A program made the position numbers and the translations under genes. A stretch of 64,000 nucleotides of DNA from an uncultured Veillonellaceae bacterium (GTDB lineage Bacteria; Bacillota; Negativicutes; Veillonellales; Dialisteraceae), in contig CASEBK010000035.1 in the NCBI GenBank assembly GCA_949286115.1, forward strand, positions 25,119 to 89,118, read 5' to 3'. The notes beneath the pieces are model-generated. The model saw only the letters and a program-made list of their open reading frames with translations. It ran no database searches and had not been told where the DNA came from. Below, in pieces: positions 1 through 9,777 of the stretch; positions within the stretch are counted from its first letter, which is position 1; the number at the start of each line of letters is the position of its first letter.

Positions 1-845
1 TGCATGGTCTGCGGATTGATGGATATCCGATCCACCCCGTCGGACCGAAGTAAAGCGAGCATCGAAGGGTTGACTGTGTCCGGCCGCCCCGCTTCGACCG
101 TCCATTCCCGCACGCCCTGCGGCACTGCATCCCGGACCGCCGCAAGCACGCGCGCCATCTGCGCCTCTGTGAGGATCGTCGGCGTCCCGCCACCAAAGTA
201 GATGCTCTCCACGGCGAGCCCTTTCCTGCGGATCAGTTCCCCCGCCCGGCGGATGTCTCCGCAGAGCGCCTCCGTATAGCCGTCCAGCGCCGCGCCCCGC
301 CGCATCACGGCCGAGGGAAACGAACAGTAGACGCAGTGGCTGGGGCAGAAAGGAATGTGCACATACAGCGAAGTCATTTCCCCCCTGTTCTCCCCTTCTT
401 CCTCCAGAAGCCTGCGATGGGCGCCAGCCGCTGCAAGAAGAAGATGCGCCGTCTCTTCCGTCACTTTTTCTTTCTTCAGAAAGGCGCGGGCGCGCTCTTC
501 CCACCCCTCTTCCTGAAGGTATGGATAGAGCGCCTTCACCGGCCGCATGCCGAGCAGGTACCCCCATCGTCCCAGCGTCCTCCCCGTCGCGAGGGCCAGC
601 GCGTCCATCAAAAAATGCGCTGCCTCCCGCCGAGAGCGGCAGCGCTGCGGCCCTGCGGCGGAGCGGCCCTCACAAACGAGCGACGCCTCCCATCCTCCAG
701 CGGACTCGCGAAGGACGAAGCGCCACCGCGCCTTTTCCTCCTGTTCGTGATGAAAACCAAAATGAAGAAAGGCCTGTGCCGTCATAGAAGAAAAGGACAC
801 AGGCCCGTCGAAACAATAACTCAAAGAAGATTCTTTTTCTGACAT
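1..845 (-). CDS. hemZ: HemZ-type coproporphyrinogen III dehydrogenase (radical SAM), partial
   Basis: Radical-SAM enzyme expected to decarboxylate coproporphyrinogen III oxidatively in anaerobic haem synthesis. Only the first 281 residues are present; the C-terminus runs off the left edge. Seen: a HemZ-type N-terminal domain (about 1-155) with LLGMRPVK near residue 100 (family G-I-RP-K), then the 4Fe-4S motif C-x3-C-x2-C at C167, C171 and C174, then GGGTP, EAGRPDT and RISINPQ. The last two match the Bacillus subtilis HemZ pattern from memory rather than HemN or HemW. The ATG at 845 lies 25 nt inside the end of fur; a second ATG at 785 has no ribosome site, and the region between them aligns with the family N-terminus. 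It is the last visible gene of the recJ-relA-dtd-fur operon. Confidence 0.85.
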   Translation of the reverse strand, partial: MSEKESSLSYCFDGPVSFSSMTAQAFLHFGFHHEQEEKARWRFVLRESAGGWEASLVCEGRSAAGPQRCRSRREAAHFLMDALALATGRTLGRWGYLLGMRPVKALYPYLQEEGWEERARAFLKKEKVTEETAHLLLAAAGAHRRLLEEEGENRGEMTSLYVHIPFCPSHCVYCSFPSAVMRRGAALDGYTEALCGDIRRAGELIRRKGLAVESIYFGGGTPTILTEAQMARVLAAVRDAVPQGVREWTVEAGRPDTVNPSMLALLRSDGVDRISINPQTM

Positions 846-1276
846 TCTCTGCAGTACCCGTACACTTTCAACTGGGAGTCAACGATCTGAAAGCCATTGT
901 CCCGCTCGATCTGATCTTTCAGGCCCTCCTGAAAATCGTAGGAAAACTCCACGACCTTCCCGCAGCCAAGACAGATCAGATGATGATGCGAACGATTCAG
1001 GCTCCGGTCATTCAGCTCATAGCGGCTGCGCCCATCGCCGAAATCTAGTTTTTTCAAAAGGTCCAGCGAAGTGAACAGCTCCAGAGACCGATAGACGGTG
1101 GCAAGACCGATATCGGGATTCTCATCTTTCACCATGGCGAAGACATCCTCCGCGCTGAGATGCTTTTCCCGGCTGTCCAGAAACGCCTGAAGCACCACCT
1201 GCCGCTGCCGGGTGAATTTGTATTTTTTCTCCTTGATGCGCTCCCGCAGCGTATTCATCATATTGGGATTCTTCAT
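821..1276 (-). CDS. fur: Fur-family metal-responsive transcriptional repressor
   Basis: A 151-residue ferric-uptake-regulator family protein: a DNA-binding repressor that responds to a metal or to peroxide. The winged helix lies at about residues 15-75, with the recognition region GLATVYRSL at 57-65. A histidine-rich HHH stretch follows at 97-99. Structural zinc cysteines are present as CxxC pairs at 102/105 and 142/145. Sequence alone does not separate Fur from PerR or Zur; the adjacent haem gene suggests iron or peroxide sensing. GGAGG lies 8 nt before the ATG. Its ATG overlaps the stop of the AI-2E permease gene (ATGA), so the two are probably translationally coupled. Confidence 0.88.
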   Translation of the reverse strand: MKNPNMMNTLRERIKEKKYKFTRQRQVVLQAFLDSREKHLSAEDVFAMVKDENPDIGLATVYRSLELFTSLDLLKKLDFGDGRSRYELNDRSLNRSHHHLICLGCGKVVEFSYDFQEGLKDQIERDNGFQIVDSQLKVYGYCRECQKKNLL

Positions 1277-2343
1277 GAAGGGTCCTCCTTCGACTGCCCA
1301 GCTTTATAACGGTCATAAAACCACATATGTTTCAGCACGACCTGCAGTACCGCCAGAAGCGGCACGGCGATCATCATGCCCACGATGCCGTAAAGATGAC
1401 CGCCCACGAGCACGCCAAGAATGATCGCCACCGGATGGACGTTGATGATGCTCCCCATGAGTTTCGGCATGATGAGATGCGAGTCAAGCTGCTGCACGAC
1501 GATGTAAAACAGGATGACCTTCACCATGACGCCGGACCCCTGAGTCAGCCCGAGAAGTACCGGCGGCACCGCGCCGATGATCGGCCCCAGGATGGGGATC
1601 ATCTCCACCAGCCCGGCCAGAAGACCGATGACCAGCGGATAGGGAATGCCCAGCACCATCATTCCGATGAAAACAACCAGCGCCATGAGCACACACAGCG
1701 TAAGCTGGCCCCGGATATAGGCAGAGAGCACATAGTGGATCTCGTGAAAGAGACCGTCCAGATGCTCTGTATAGGCCGCTGGAAACAGCCGGATGAAGCC
1801 ACGGCAGAACACGCCGCCCTTTTTGATCATGTAAAAAGTGATGATAGGCACGATGATGAGCTCTACCATCGTCCCGGCGAAGGAAAATACCGCCGATACG
1901 CTCACCGATGCGAGCTGGAGCGTATAGCTTCCGATCTTTTCCAGCGTATTGGCGATGAGCTGCTTCATCTCCGGCGGCATCGCGCTCAGCTGATACTGCG
2001 TCTCCAGCCGGAGGATCGCCTGCTGGATATTGACGATGATGCCGGGAACGCTTGCGGCAAATTCCTTGAACTCCTTGATGAACGGCACCAGCACATAAGC
2101 GGAGATGACGTACAGCGCAGCGGCAAATACCACGAAGGACGCAGCGATCCACAGATCATAGGGAACGCGTCCAGCCCCTGCCCGCCGGGCCGCCCGGTGA
2201 AACAGATCCGCCAGCGGCTTCAAAAGGATGGCCAGGATGAGCGACAGCCCAAAGGGAAAGAGGATCGCCGGCACCAGACATACAATGAGCCCCAGAAAGG
2301 CCGCCGCTGCGATCCGCAGCCAAAATTGCGCGCTTCTTTTCAT
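1273..2343 (-). CDS. AI-2E (PerM/YhhQ-type) family membrane transporter
   Basis: A 356-residue polytopic membrane protein of the AI-2E transporter (UPF0118) family; members export autoinducer-2 or act as Na+/H+ antiporters, so the substrate is open. Hydrophobic segments cover residues 8-45 and 65-90 and several more between 150 and 340. The family signature IPILGPIIGAVP lies near residue 255. The frame stays open upstream, but the ATG at 2343 was chosen because it has GGAG upstream, sits 1 nt after the preceding stop, and starts exactly at the hydrophobic N-terminus. It lies between the hydrolase and fur genes in the recJ operon. Confidence 0.85.
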   Translation of the reverse strand: MKRSAQFWLRIAAAAFLGLIVCLVPAILFPFGLSLILAILLKPLADLFHRAARRAGAGRVPYDLWIAASFVVFAAALYVISAYVLVPFIKEFKEFAASVPGIIVNIQQAILRLETQYQLSAMPPEMKQLIANTLEKIGSYTLQLASVSVSAVFSFAGTMVELIIVPIITFYMIKKGGVFCRGFIRLFPAAYTEHLDGLFHEIHYVLSAYIRGQLTLCVLMALVVFIGMMVLGIPYPLVIGLLAGLVEMIPILGPIIGAVPPVLLGLTQGSGVMVKVILFYIVVQQLDSHLIMPKLMGSIINVHPVAIILGVLVGGHLYGIVGMMIAVPLLAVLQVVLKHMWFYDRYKAGQSKEDPS

Positions 2344-2344
2344 A

Positions 2345-2983
2345 TCAGACTCCGACGAGGAAAGGATTGCTCCTCTTTTCGATGCCGATCGTCGTCGGGT
2401 CTCCATGACCGGACAGCACATGTACCGCATCCGGCAGTGCGAACAGTTCCGTTCGAATGCTCTCCACGAGCGTCGTCATGCTGCCGCCGGGGAAATCTGT
2501 CCGCCCAATAGAGCCCTGAAACAGAGAGTCTCCGGTAAAGACGACTCCCTCTTTTTCTTCATAGAAAGATATGCCGCCCGGCGTATGTCCCGGCGTTTCC
2601 AGCACGCGGAAATCCATCGCTCCTTCCGTGATGTGATCGCCTTCCCGGACCAGCACGTCCGGCTTCTCACAGTGGATCGGCTCCGGCAGCATGTCAGACA
2701 GATTGAGCGAGGCGCTCCGAAGGAGCGGCAGGTCTTTCTCATGCATATAGACTTTGGCATCGGGATACTTGCCGCGCAGGGAATTCAGCCCGGCGATGTG
2801 ATCCACATGGGCGTGCGTCAAAAGGATCTTTTCCGGCGTGACGCCGAGCTTCATCACCGCCTGCCAGATCTTTTCCGGATAAAACGACGGGTCGATGATG
2901 ACCGCCTTTTTTGAAGACTCATCCCACGCGATATACGTGTTCGTCATAAAAGGACCGAGCACAAGATAACTGATCTTCATCAT
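2345..2983 (-). CDS. Glyoxalase II-like metallo-beta-lactamase-fold hydrolase
   Basis: A 212-residue metallo-beta-lactamase superfamily hydrolase of the short, YcbL/glyoxalase-II-like kind. Seen: the metal motif THAHVDH at about 56-62, then the downstream metal ligands in TPGHTPGG, FTGDSLF and SGHGDPT. These serve a binuclear zinc or iron site that probably cleaves thioesters such as S-lactoylglutathione analogues. There is no glutathione-binding C-terminal domain as in full glyoxalase II. Two adjacent ATG codons start the gene (2983 and 2980), both served by GAGGAG. It lies 30 nt downstream of dtd in one operon. Confidence 0.82.
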   Translation of the reverse strand: MMKISYLVLGPFMTNTYIAWDESSKKAVIIDPSFYPEKIWQAVMKLGVTPEKILLTHAHVDHIAGLNSLRGKYPDAKVYMHEKDLPLLRSASLNLSDMLPEPIHCEKPDVLVREGDHITEGAMDFRVLETPGHTPGGISFYEEKEGVVFTGDSLFQGSIGRTDFPGGSMTTLVESIRTELFALPDAVHVLSGHGDPTTIGIEKRSNPFLVGV

Positions 2984-3013
2984 GATTTCTCCTCTGTGTA
3001 TCGGATACGATGA

Positions 3014-3463
3014 TCAAAAGGCCCTGCTGCTGTCCAGGAGGATCGTCACCGGGCCGTCATTTTCCAGCGCCACCTTCATATGCGTGCGGAAACGGCCCGT
3101 CTCCACGCGAATGCCGGCTTCCCGGCAGAAGGACACCACCCGGAGATACAGTTCGTCTGCCCGATCCGGCTCTTCCGCTTCAAAAAAGCTGGGCCGCCGC
3201 CCATGCCGACAGTCTCCGTACAGGGTGAACTGCGAGACGATCATGAGCTCTCCCCCCACGTCCTGGATGGAGCGGTTCATTTTGCCTTCTTCATCTTCAA
3301 AGACGCGCAGATGCAGAATCTTATCGGCGATGTACTGCGCATCTTTCTCCGTGTCCCCTTTTTTGACGCCAAGGAGCACGGCAAAGCCTTCGCCGCTCCG
3401 GCCTGTTTCCTCTCCGCCTGAAAGGACGCGGCAGTAACTGCACCGCTGCACCACGGCTCTCAT
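3014..3463 (-). CDS. dtd: D-aminoacyl-tRNA deacylase
   Basis: A 149-residue enzyme that hydrolyses D-amino acids from mischarged tRNA, a proofreading step in translation. Family motifs are intact: SQFTLYGDC near residues 77-85 and the active-site [11 protein letters not shown] near the C-terminus. Length matches the family (about 145-150). The frame is open far upstream; the ATG at 3463 was chosen for its GGAG site and because it overlaps the relA stop as ATGA. The relA-dtd gene order is common in Bacillota. Confidence 0.93.
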   Translation of the reverse strand: MRAVVQRCSYCRVLSGGEETGRSGEGFAVLLGVKKGDTEKDAQYIADKILHLRVFEDEEGKMNRSIQDVGGELMIVSQFTLYGDCRHGRRPSFFEAEEPDRADELYLRVVSFCREAGIRVETGRFRTHMKVALENDGPVTILLDSSRAF

Positions 3464-5865
3464 CCTATGTCTCCTCTCTTGGAATGCATGCGCCGTACGG
3501 AATGAACGCCCTTGATCCGGCGAAGCTTCGTCATCACGAACTCCAGCTGCTGCAGATCCTTGATCTGGATGCCCAGATCCATCACCGCCATGCCGCTGGG
3601 CTGCACCTTCACATTGGCCGCCGCGACAGAGAGCTTCATCCCCGCGAGCACGGCCAGGATATCCGCCATGAGTCCAGTGCGGTCGTAGCTCACCACTTCG
3701 ATCGTGACGAGGAACATTTCGTTGGCTTCCTGTTCCCATTCCACGTCCACCAGCCGGTCCATGTCGTCAAAATTGACCGCATTGGGACAGTCTGCCCGAT
3801 GGACCGACACGCCGCGCCCCCTTGTGACATAGCCAACGATGCTGTCTCCCGGCACGGGATTGCAGCACTTGGCCAGATGCACTACGAGACCGGCTTCGCC
3901 CTTCACGAGGATGCCGCTCTGCGAATGTTTGCGCACGCTGTGCATCTTGAGATTTTCCAGCGCTTTTGCCGTTTTGAGCTGCTCGATGGGCTTCTGTACA
4001 TTGTTGTCCTTCTTATACAGCTCAATGAGCTTCAGAAGCACCGCTTTGACGCTCACCCCGCCGTAGCCCACGGAAGCGAGCAGATCGTCGTCCGTTCCCG
4101 TATTGAACGACCGCGCCACCTGGTCAAGACGCCCCTTTGCGATGAGGTCTTTCCAGTTGTAGCCCTGCCGCGCCGCCTCTGCCGGCAGAAGTTCCGAAGC
4201 ACGGGCGATGTTTCCCTCCCGGTTCTCCTTTTTGAACCAGTTGCGGATCTTCGCCTTGCTCTCCGTCGCGCCCACCATATTAATCCAGTCGTAGCTGGGC
4301 TTTCCGGTCTTCGATGTGATGATGGAAACGATGTCTCCGTTTTTCAGCTTCGTATCGAGCGGCACGATCTTGTTGTTGACTTTCGCCCCCACGCAGTGGT
4401 TCCCCACTTCCGTATGGATGCGGTACGCAAAGTCTACGGGGATGGATCCCTTCGGCAGATTGATCACGTCGCCCTTCGGCGTGAAGACGAACACCTCATC
4501 GGAAAATACGTCGAGCTTCAGCGCGTTCATAAATTCCTTCGGGTTCGACGTATCCTGCCACTCGAGGAGGCGCCGTAGCCAGCTGATCTTCGCGTCGAAA
4601 TCCTTCGTATTGGCGTGCTGCCCTTCTTTATACCGCCAGTGGGCCGCCACACCGTATTCAGAGATGTGGTGCATCTCCCAGGTGCGGATCTGGATCTCTA
4701 CGGGCTGCCCTTTCGTCCCGATGACCGTCGTGTGAAGCGACTGGTACATGTTCGGCTTCGGCACGGCGATGTAATCCTTGAAGCGGTTCGGCAGCGGCTT
4801 CCAGAGAGAATGCGCGATGCCCAGCACGGCGTAGCACTGCGGCACGGTATCTACGATGACCCGCACCGCGTAGAGGTCGTAGATCTGAGAGAGATCCTTA
4901 TTGTCCCGCTTCATCTTCTTGTAGATACTGTAGAAATGCTTCGGCCGCCCGGTGATGGTCGCCTTGATGCCCGCCGCTTCGATGTGCTCATGAAGCACCC
5001 GCATGGTATCGTTGACGATCTCCTCCCGGGCTTTCCGCTTCTGCTTCATCTGCCGCACGAGGTCATAATATTCTTCGGGATACAGGTAATGGAAGCACAA
5101 GTCTTCCAGCTCCCATTTGATGTTGTAGATGCCCAGGCGGTGTGCGAGAGGCGCATAGATCTCCATCGTCTCCCTGGCGATGCGCTGCTGCTTCTCCCGG
5201 CGGAAGACGCCGAGGGTACGCATATTGTGGAGCCGGTCCGCCAGCTTGATCACCACGACGCGGATATCCTTCGCCATGGCGAGGAACATCTTGCGGAAAT
5301 TCTCCAGCTGCTGGTCTTCCTTATCTTTGTAATGGAACTGAGAGAGCTTCGTCACGCCGTCCACGAGAAACGCCACGTCATCCCCGAAGAGCATGCGGAT
5401 ATCTTCCAGCGTGTATTCCGTATCCTCCACCACATCATGCAGGAGCGCTGCGATGAGCCCCTGCACGTCCATTTCCAGCTCCGCCAGAATATAGGCCACC
5501 GAGATAGGGTGAATGATGTACGGCTCACCGGTCGCGCGGATCTGGTCGGCGTGCGCTTTGTACGCAAGCTCAAACGCTTCCTGGATGGCGTCCAGCTTGT
5601 TCTGATCGTGGATATAGCCTTTCACCGTGTCGATCAGTTCCTGATAGGCCGTATGGACCTCTTCGGCATAGTTCTTCTGCTTTTTCTGCGCCTCGATGTA
5701 TTCATCCTGATGAAGCAGGAATTCCGCCAGGGAAGAAGCGGAGGCATCCGTATGGATCGGCTCTTCATTCAGCGTCTTGCCCATCAGCTCCTGACGCTCA
5801 GTCTCCCGCGCCTTTGCGTTCTCTTCCGCCTGCGCTGCCGCAGACATTGTTTTTTCCTCTTCCAT
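3460..5865 (-). CDS. relA: Bifunctional (p)ppGpp synthetase/hydrolase, Rel/SpoT type
   Basis: A long Rel protein (801 residues) that makes and degrades the stringent-response alarmones pppGpp and ppGpp. Domains in order: HD hydrolase (about 95-250, with LLHDVVEDT at 141-149 and RLHNMRTL near 211), synthetase (about 295-420, with YQSLHT at 374), TGS (about 458-518) and a C-terminal ACT domain (about 725-800). RFKD at 361-364 is the basic RxKD form typical of bifunctional Rel/SpoT, not the acidic ExDD of monofunctional RelA, and the HD residues are intact. AAGGGG precedes the ATG; a second start at codon 7 is possible. It is flanked by recJ and dtd in one operon. Confidence 0.95.
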   Translation of the reverse strand: MEEEKTMSAAAQAEENAKARETERQELMGKTLNEEPIHTDASASSLAEFLLHQDEYIEAQKKQKNYAEEVHTAYQELIDTVKGYIHDQNKLDAIQEAFELAYKAHADQIRATGEPYIIHPISVAYILAELEMDVQGLIAALLHDVVEDTEYTLEDIRMLFGDDVAFLVDGVTKLSQFHYKDKEDQQLENFRKMFLAMAKDIRVVVIKLADRLHNMRTLGVFRREKQQRIARETMEIYAPLAHRLGIYNIKWELEDLCFHYLYPEEYYDLVRQMKQKRKAREEIVNDTMRVLHEHIEAAGIKATITGRPKHFYSIYKKMKRDNKDLSQIYDLYAVRVIVDTVPQCYAVLGIAHSLWKPLPNRFKDYIAVPKPNMYQSLHTTVIGTKGQPVEIQIRTWEMHHISEYGVAAHWRYKEGQHANTKDFDAKISWLRRLLEWQDTSNPKEFMNALKLDVFSDEVFVFTPKGDVINLPKGSIPVDFAYRIHTEVGNHCVGAKVNNKIVPLDTKLKNGDIVSIITSKTGKPSYDWINMVGATESKAKIRNWFKKENREGNIARASELLPAEAARQGYNWKDLIAKGRLDQVARSFNTGTDDDLLASVGYGGVSVKAVLLKLIELYKKDNNVQKPIEQLKTAKALENLKMHSVRKHSQSGILVKGEAGLVVHLAKCCNPVPGDSIVGYVTRGRGVSVHRADCPNAVNFDDMDRLVDVEWEQEANEMFLVTIEVVSYDRTGLMADILAVLAGMKLSVAAANVKVQPSGMAVMDLGIQIKDLQQLEFVMTKLRRIKGVHSVRRMHSKRGDIG

Positions 5866-5877
5866 ACGATCCCCTTC

Positions 5878-7878
5878 TTACTTCCGATACCTGCAGAATG
5901 TCGGCGACGTCTGCAGATCCATCTTGTCTTTCAGCACATGATAAATGAAATATTCCTGCCCGCCCCGGCTGTATCGAGACAGGATGCCGATCTCTTCAAA
6001 GACGACGAGCCCCGCCTTGATCTTGAGCTCCGGGCAGGCTCCCTGATACATGCTGCACAGCTGCTGCTGCACGTCCGCCACGGTCCGGCTCCCGCCGGAG
6101 AGAAGGCTACGGAGCTTCAGGAAAACATCCACCAGAAACGGACGGTCCAGCAGCAGTTCCGCGCCCGGCGTCATTTCCCGCACATCTTTTCCGATGAGCT
6201 GCACGTGTTCGCCGTACCATTCATGGATCTCCGGCTCATAGGCAATGGCCACTTCCTCTCCAGGGCGGCATGGATCATCCTCCCCGGGATTCCAGAATAC
6301 GGCCTCCGCTGCCGTGCCTCCTTCCGACAGAAGGCATTTGAAATGGCGGCTCTCTGCGCCCATGCGGCGCGCGCTCTCCACGAAGACGCCCCGGCTCGCG
6401 AAAAGCGGCTTCGGATTTTCGCAGCCGCAGGGTTCCAGCAGACTGAGAGACCGAATGAAATCCAGCGTGACTTCTGAAAGCGGGACGGTCTGCTCGATCT
6501 CCAGCCGGGGAATGCAGTCGTCCTCCGTGAGGACCTTTACCGCATATTCGTTCAGCCGTTTTCGAAACAGCGGGATCTTCGCTTCTTCGATGCTGAACCC
6601 TGCCGCCATGGTATGGCCTCCGAACTGCAGCAGGAGATCGCTCTGTGCTTTCAGCGCCTCATAGATATTGAAACCTGGGATGCTCCGGCAGGACCCTTTC
6701 CCTACGCCGTCATGAATGGTGATGACGAGCACCGGCCGATGGAACTGCTCCAGCACGCGGGAGGCGACGATGCCGATGACTCCGGGATGCCAGTCCTTGC
6801 CATCCACGACGAGCGCCATGGACTGCTCTCCTTCCAGTTCCTCCAGACGGACGAGCGCTTCCTGAAAGATTGACCGCTCGATGGTCTGCCGCTCCACATT
6901 GATGGCACAGAGCTCCTCCGCCAGACGCGCCGCTTCAGAAGTCTCCTCCGTCGTCATGAGGATCACTCCTTTTTTGGCGTGCGCGATGCGGCCGGAGGCA
7001 TTGAGGCGCGGAGCCAGCCCAAACGAGACCTGATCCGCCGTTACAGGCCGCTCTCCCCGATCACCGCCCAGAATGCCCGCTGCCTGAAGAAGCGCCGCCA
7101 GCCCCTTGATCTTCGTATGAGGAAACAGCGCCAGTCCTGTCTTGACGAGGATCCGATTCTCTCCGGTGAGCGGCACCATGTCCGCGATGGTCCCCAATGC
7201 GACGAGCTCCGTATCTTCCGCATAATTCTGCCCGGTGCGCCGCTTCCACAGCGCACGGCAGAGCATGTAGGCCACGCCGCAGCCCGCAAGCTCCTTATAG
7301 GGATAGCCGCACCCTGTCTGATGCGGATTGATCACCGCCACAGCCTTCGTCGGAAGGAGCTCCGGCGGCACATGATGATCGGTGATGATGAAATCGATCC
7401 GGTCTGACCAGTCAGCTACGAGAGCCGCTGAGCTGATGCCGCAGTCCACGGTGATGAGAAGCGTATAGCCTTCGCTGCAGAGTTTTTCCACCGCGCCCGG
7501 ATTGAGTCCATACCCTTCTCCATCCCGGCCCGGAATATAAAAGCCGACGTCTGCGCCGAGCCGGCGAAAAAACCGATACAGGATCGACGTGGCGGTCATG
7601 CCGTCCACATCATAGTCCCCATAGATGACGATCTTTTCCCTCTGCGCCAGTGCGCGCTCGATCCGTTCCGCCGCCTCAGGCATTCCCTTCATGCGAAGCG
7701 GGTCCGCCAGATCATCCATCGTATCTTTCAGGAAATGGCGCAGCGCCTCTTCTGACCGGATGCCCCGCCGCTGAAGGATACGCGCCATTTCATCCGGCAC
7801 GCCCCAGTCTGCGAAAAACGGAGCCGCTGCTTCTTCCTGTTCCTTTTCCCTGAAGATCCACTTATACTTTTCTTTCAT
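5878..7878 (-). CDS. recJ: Single-stranded-DNA-specific exonuclease RecJ
   Basis: A 666-residue 5'-3' ssDNA exonuclease used in recombination and mismatch or base-excision repair. DHH-family catalytic motifs are visible: DYDVDG at 88-93, the DHH triad at 167-169 and ASGR in the DHHA1 part. An OB-fold domain follows, and a C-terminal extension of roughly 100 residues ends the protein, as in Bacillota RecJ. The start has AGGTG upstream. It is the first gene of the long leftward operon, transcribed from the promoter at 7912-7940. Confidence 0.93.
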   Translation of the reverse strand: MKEKYKWIFREKEQEEAAAPFFADWGVPDEMARILQRRGIRSEEALRHFLKDTMDDLADPLRMKGMPEAAERIERALAQREKIVIYGDYDVDGMTATSILYRFFRRLGADVGFYIPGRDGEGYGLNPGAVEKLCSEGYTLLITVDCGISSAALVADWSDRIDFIITDHHVPPELLPTKAVAVINPHQTGCGYPYKELAGCGVAYMLCRALWKRRTGQNYAEDTELVALGTIADMVPLTGENRILVKTGLALFPHTKIKGLAALLQAAGILGGDRGERPVTADQVSFGLAPRLNASGRIAHAKKGVILMTTEETSEAARLAEELCAINVERQTIERSIFQEALVRLEELEGEQSMALVVDGKDWHPGVIGIVASRVLEQFHRPVLVITIHDGVGKGSCRSIPGFNIYEALKAQSDLLLQFGGHTMAAGFSIEEAKIPLFRKRLNEYAVKVLTEDDCIPRLEIEQTVPLSEVTLDFIRSLSLLEPCGCENPKPLFASRGVFVESARRMGAESRHFKCLLSEGGTAAEAVFWNPGEDDPCRPGEEVAIAYEPEIHEWYGEHVQLIGKDVREMTPGAELLLDRPFLVDVFLKLRSLLSGGSRTVADVQQQLCSMYQGACPELKIKAGLVVFEEIGILSRYSRGGQEYFIYHVLKDKMDLQTSPTFCRYRK

Positions 7879-7911
7879 GATGACACCTGTATTTTCTCTA
7901 TTTTCATTTGT

Positions 7912-7940
7912 ATTGTATCATGCGTGATTCTCAATTTCTA
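7912..7940 (-). promoter_or_regulatory. Probable sigma-A promoter of the recJ operon
   Basis: TAGAAA (-35, 7935-7940) and TACAAT (-10, 7912-7917) are separated by 17 nt in the AT-rich gap between rny and recJ. The -10 matches 5 of 6 and the -35 matches 4 of 6 consensus bases. Confidence 0.4.
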
Positions 7941-7973
7941 CCATTTATTATCAATTCCAATACAGGGTCCCGA

Positions 7974-8000
7974 ACAAAAGCAAAAGCAAAAGCAAAAAAG
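7974..8000. repeat. Short CAAAAG tandem repeat
   Basis: About four imperfect copies of the hexamer CAAAAG. Read on the minus strand they form the interrupted T-rich tract just after the rny terminator hairpin, so they are probably part of the termination region; such a tract could also vary in copy number. Confidence 0.6.
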
Positions 8001-8025
8001 AAGACCCCCGCTGAAACCAGCAGGG
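8000..8025 (-). terminator. Rho-independent terminator of rny
   Basis: An 8-bp stem (8006-8013 with 8018-8025, one G-U pair, 4-nt loop) is followed on the minus strand by a T-rich tract. It lies 16 nt past the rny stop codon. Confidence 0.75.
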
Positions 8026-8040
8026 ACCTTCCCGTATGAA

Positions 8041-9615
8041 TTATTTTGCGTATTCGATAGCTCTTGTCTCTCTGATCACGACGACTTTCACCTGGCCTGG
8101 GTACTGCAGTTCCTTTTCGACGCGTTCTGCAATATCGTGCGACAGGATCACCGCCTGATCTTCGTTCACTTTCTCCGGCTTCACGATCACGCGGAGCTCG
8201 CGCCCCGCCTGAATGGCGAAACAACTGGCAACGCCGGGGAAAGATTTTGCGATGTCCTCCAGCTTGGTGAGACGCTTGATGTAATTCTCCAGTGTCTCTC
8301 TCCGAGCACCGGGACGGGCCGCCGAAATGGCGTCGGCCGCTGCTACGAGGACCGCCTCCACGCAGATGGGGTCCGTGTCTCCGTGATGGGACGCGATCGT
8401 ATTGATCACTTCCGGCGATTCGTGGTACTTCGTAGCGAGCTCTACACCGAGCTCCACGTGCGTGCCTTCCTGCTCCCGGTCTACGGCTTTGCCGATATCG
8501 TGCAGGAGCCCCGCCCGCTTGGCCAGCTCCACGTTCGCTCCGATCTCATTGGCGAGAACGCCAGCAAAGTACGAAACGTCGATGGAATGCTGCAGGACGT
8601 TCTGTCCATAGCTGGTGCGGTATTTCAGCCGCCCGAGGATCTTTACGAGTTCCGGATGGATGCTGCGGACGCCGCAGGTGAAGACCGCCTGCTCGCCTGC
8701 CTCGCGGATCGCCTTTTCTACGTCTTTCTTCGTCTTGGCGACCACTTCTTCGATGCGTGCCGGATGGATGCGCCCGTCTTTCACGAGGCTCTCCAGCGCC
8801 AGGCGTGCGATCTCCCGGCGGACCGGGTTGAAGCTGGAAAGGATGACGGCCTCCGGCGTATCGTCGATGATGAGATCGACGCCGGTGAGCGTCTCGATGG
8901 CGCGGATGTTCCGGCCTTCCCGGCCGATGATGCGCCCTTTCATTTCCTCATTGGGCAGAGACACCACCGATACGGTCGTCTCCGACACGGTATCCGCAGC
9001 GTTCCGCTGGATGGCAGACGCGAGGATCTCCCGCGCTGTCTGATCGGCATGCTCTTTGATCTCCGCTTCGGCTTCACGGATGCGGACGGCCTTTTCATGC
9101 TGCAGTCCGTCTTCCACCTTGTCCAGGATCATCTTCCGCGCTTCTTCCTGAGAAAGGGAAGAGATCTCTTCCAGTTTCTTCGTCTGCGCTTCGCAGAGTC
9201 CCTCCAGTTTTTCTTCCTGGTCTTTGATCCGGTCTTCCCGGCGGCTGAGATCGGTCTCCCGCTGCTCTACGGCATCGCTCCGCCGTTCCAGATGTTCTTC
9301 CTTCTGCACGAGGCGCTGTTCGTATTTCTGCAGCTCATCCCGCCGTTCGCGGTTCTGCTGCTCCACGTCCTCCCGCAGCTGGTGGATCTCCTCTCTGGTC
9401 TGGACCATGGCTTCTTTTTTCAGGTTCTCCGCTTCGCGCATGGCGTTCTCGATGGCCTTCTTCGCATCGTCAAGGATGCGGCCCGCCTTTTCTTCCGCAG
9501 AGCCGATCCGCGCCTCTGCGATGTGTTTGCGCAGAACATAACCGATGCCGCAGCCGATAGCAGCCGCGGCGATCGCTGAGAGACACATAAAAAGCATAGC
9601 TTCATCTATATCCAA
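8041..9615 (-). CDS. rny: Ribonuclease Y
   Basis: Membrane-anchored endoribonuclease that starts mRNA decay in Bacillota (524 residues). Domains: an N-terminal transmembrane anchor (about 6-28), a long charged coiled coil (about 35-200), a KH RNA-binding domain with [15 protein letters not shown] at 227-241, and an HD domain with LLHDIGK at 370-376. The start codon is TTG, chosen because AGGAGGTGA lies at normal spacing upstream and the hydrophobic anchor starts there. It is a single-gene transcript with its own strong promoter and terminator, and its leader begins with a hairpin. Confidence 0.95.
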   Translation of the reverse strand: MDIDEAMLFMCLSAIAAAAIGCGIGYVLRKHIAEARIGSAEEKAGRILDDAKKAIENAMREAENLKKEAMVQTREEIHQLREDVEQQNRERRDELQKYEQRLVQKEEHLERRSDAVEQRETDLSRREDRIKDQEEKLEGLCEAQTKKLEEISSLSQEEARKMILDKVEDGLQHEKAVRIREAEAEIKEHADQTAREILASAIQRNAADTVSETTVSVVSLPNEEMKGRIIGREGRNIRAIETLTGVDLIIDDTPEAVILSSFNPVRREIARLALESLVKDGRIHPARIEEVVAKTKKDVEKAIREAGEQAVFTCGVRSIHPELVKILGRLKYRTSYGQNVLQHSIDVSYFAGVLANEIGANVELAKRAGLLHDIGKAVDREQEGTHVELGVELATKYHESPEVINTIASHHGDTDPICVEAVLVAAADAISAARPGARRETLENYIKRLTKLEDIAKSFPGVASCFAIQAGRELRVIVKPEKVNEDQAVILSHDIAERVEKELQYPGQVKVVVIRETRAIEYAK

Positions 9616-9673
9616 TGAGTTTCACCTCCTTCGTTCTGATTTTCTACATCTATACGCATGCTGTAATTCACAG

Positions 9674-9689
9674 GCAATCTGTCGATTGC
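9674..9689 (-). promoter_or_regulatory. Hairpin at the predicted 5' end of rny mRNA
   Basis: GCAATC and GATTGC form a perfect 6-bp inverted repeat with a 4-nt loop. It falls exactly where transcription from the promoter at 9697-9725 should begin (about 9690), so the rny mRNA would start in a stem. It could equally be an operator. Confidence 0.5.
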
Positions 9690-9696
9690 TACATTA

Positions 9697-9725
9697 ATAT
9701 TAAATTTTTTATATTTTGTTGTCAA
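9697..9725 (-). promoter_or_regulatory. Strong sigma-A promoter of rny
   Basis: A perfect TTGACA -35 (9720-9725), a 17-nt A/T-rich spacer and TAATAT at 9697-9702. The predicted leader is about 75 nt. Confidence 0.72.
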
Positions 9726-9777
9726 GTTGGCGCACACCTGCCCATCTCATGACAGCGCCGCTGGAAATGCGCTCTCT

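Noticed and set aside
7974..8000. CAAAAG repeats as a CRISPR-like array
   Set aside because: Unit is 6 nt without spacers; it is part of the rny terminator tract.
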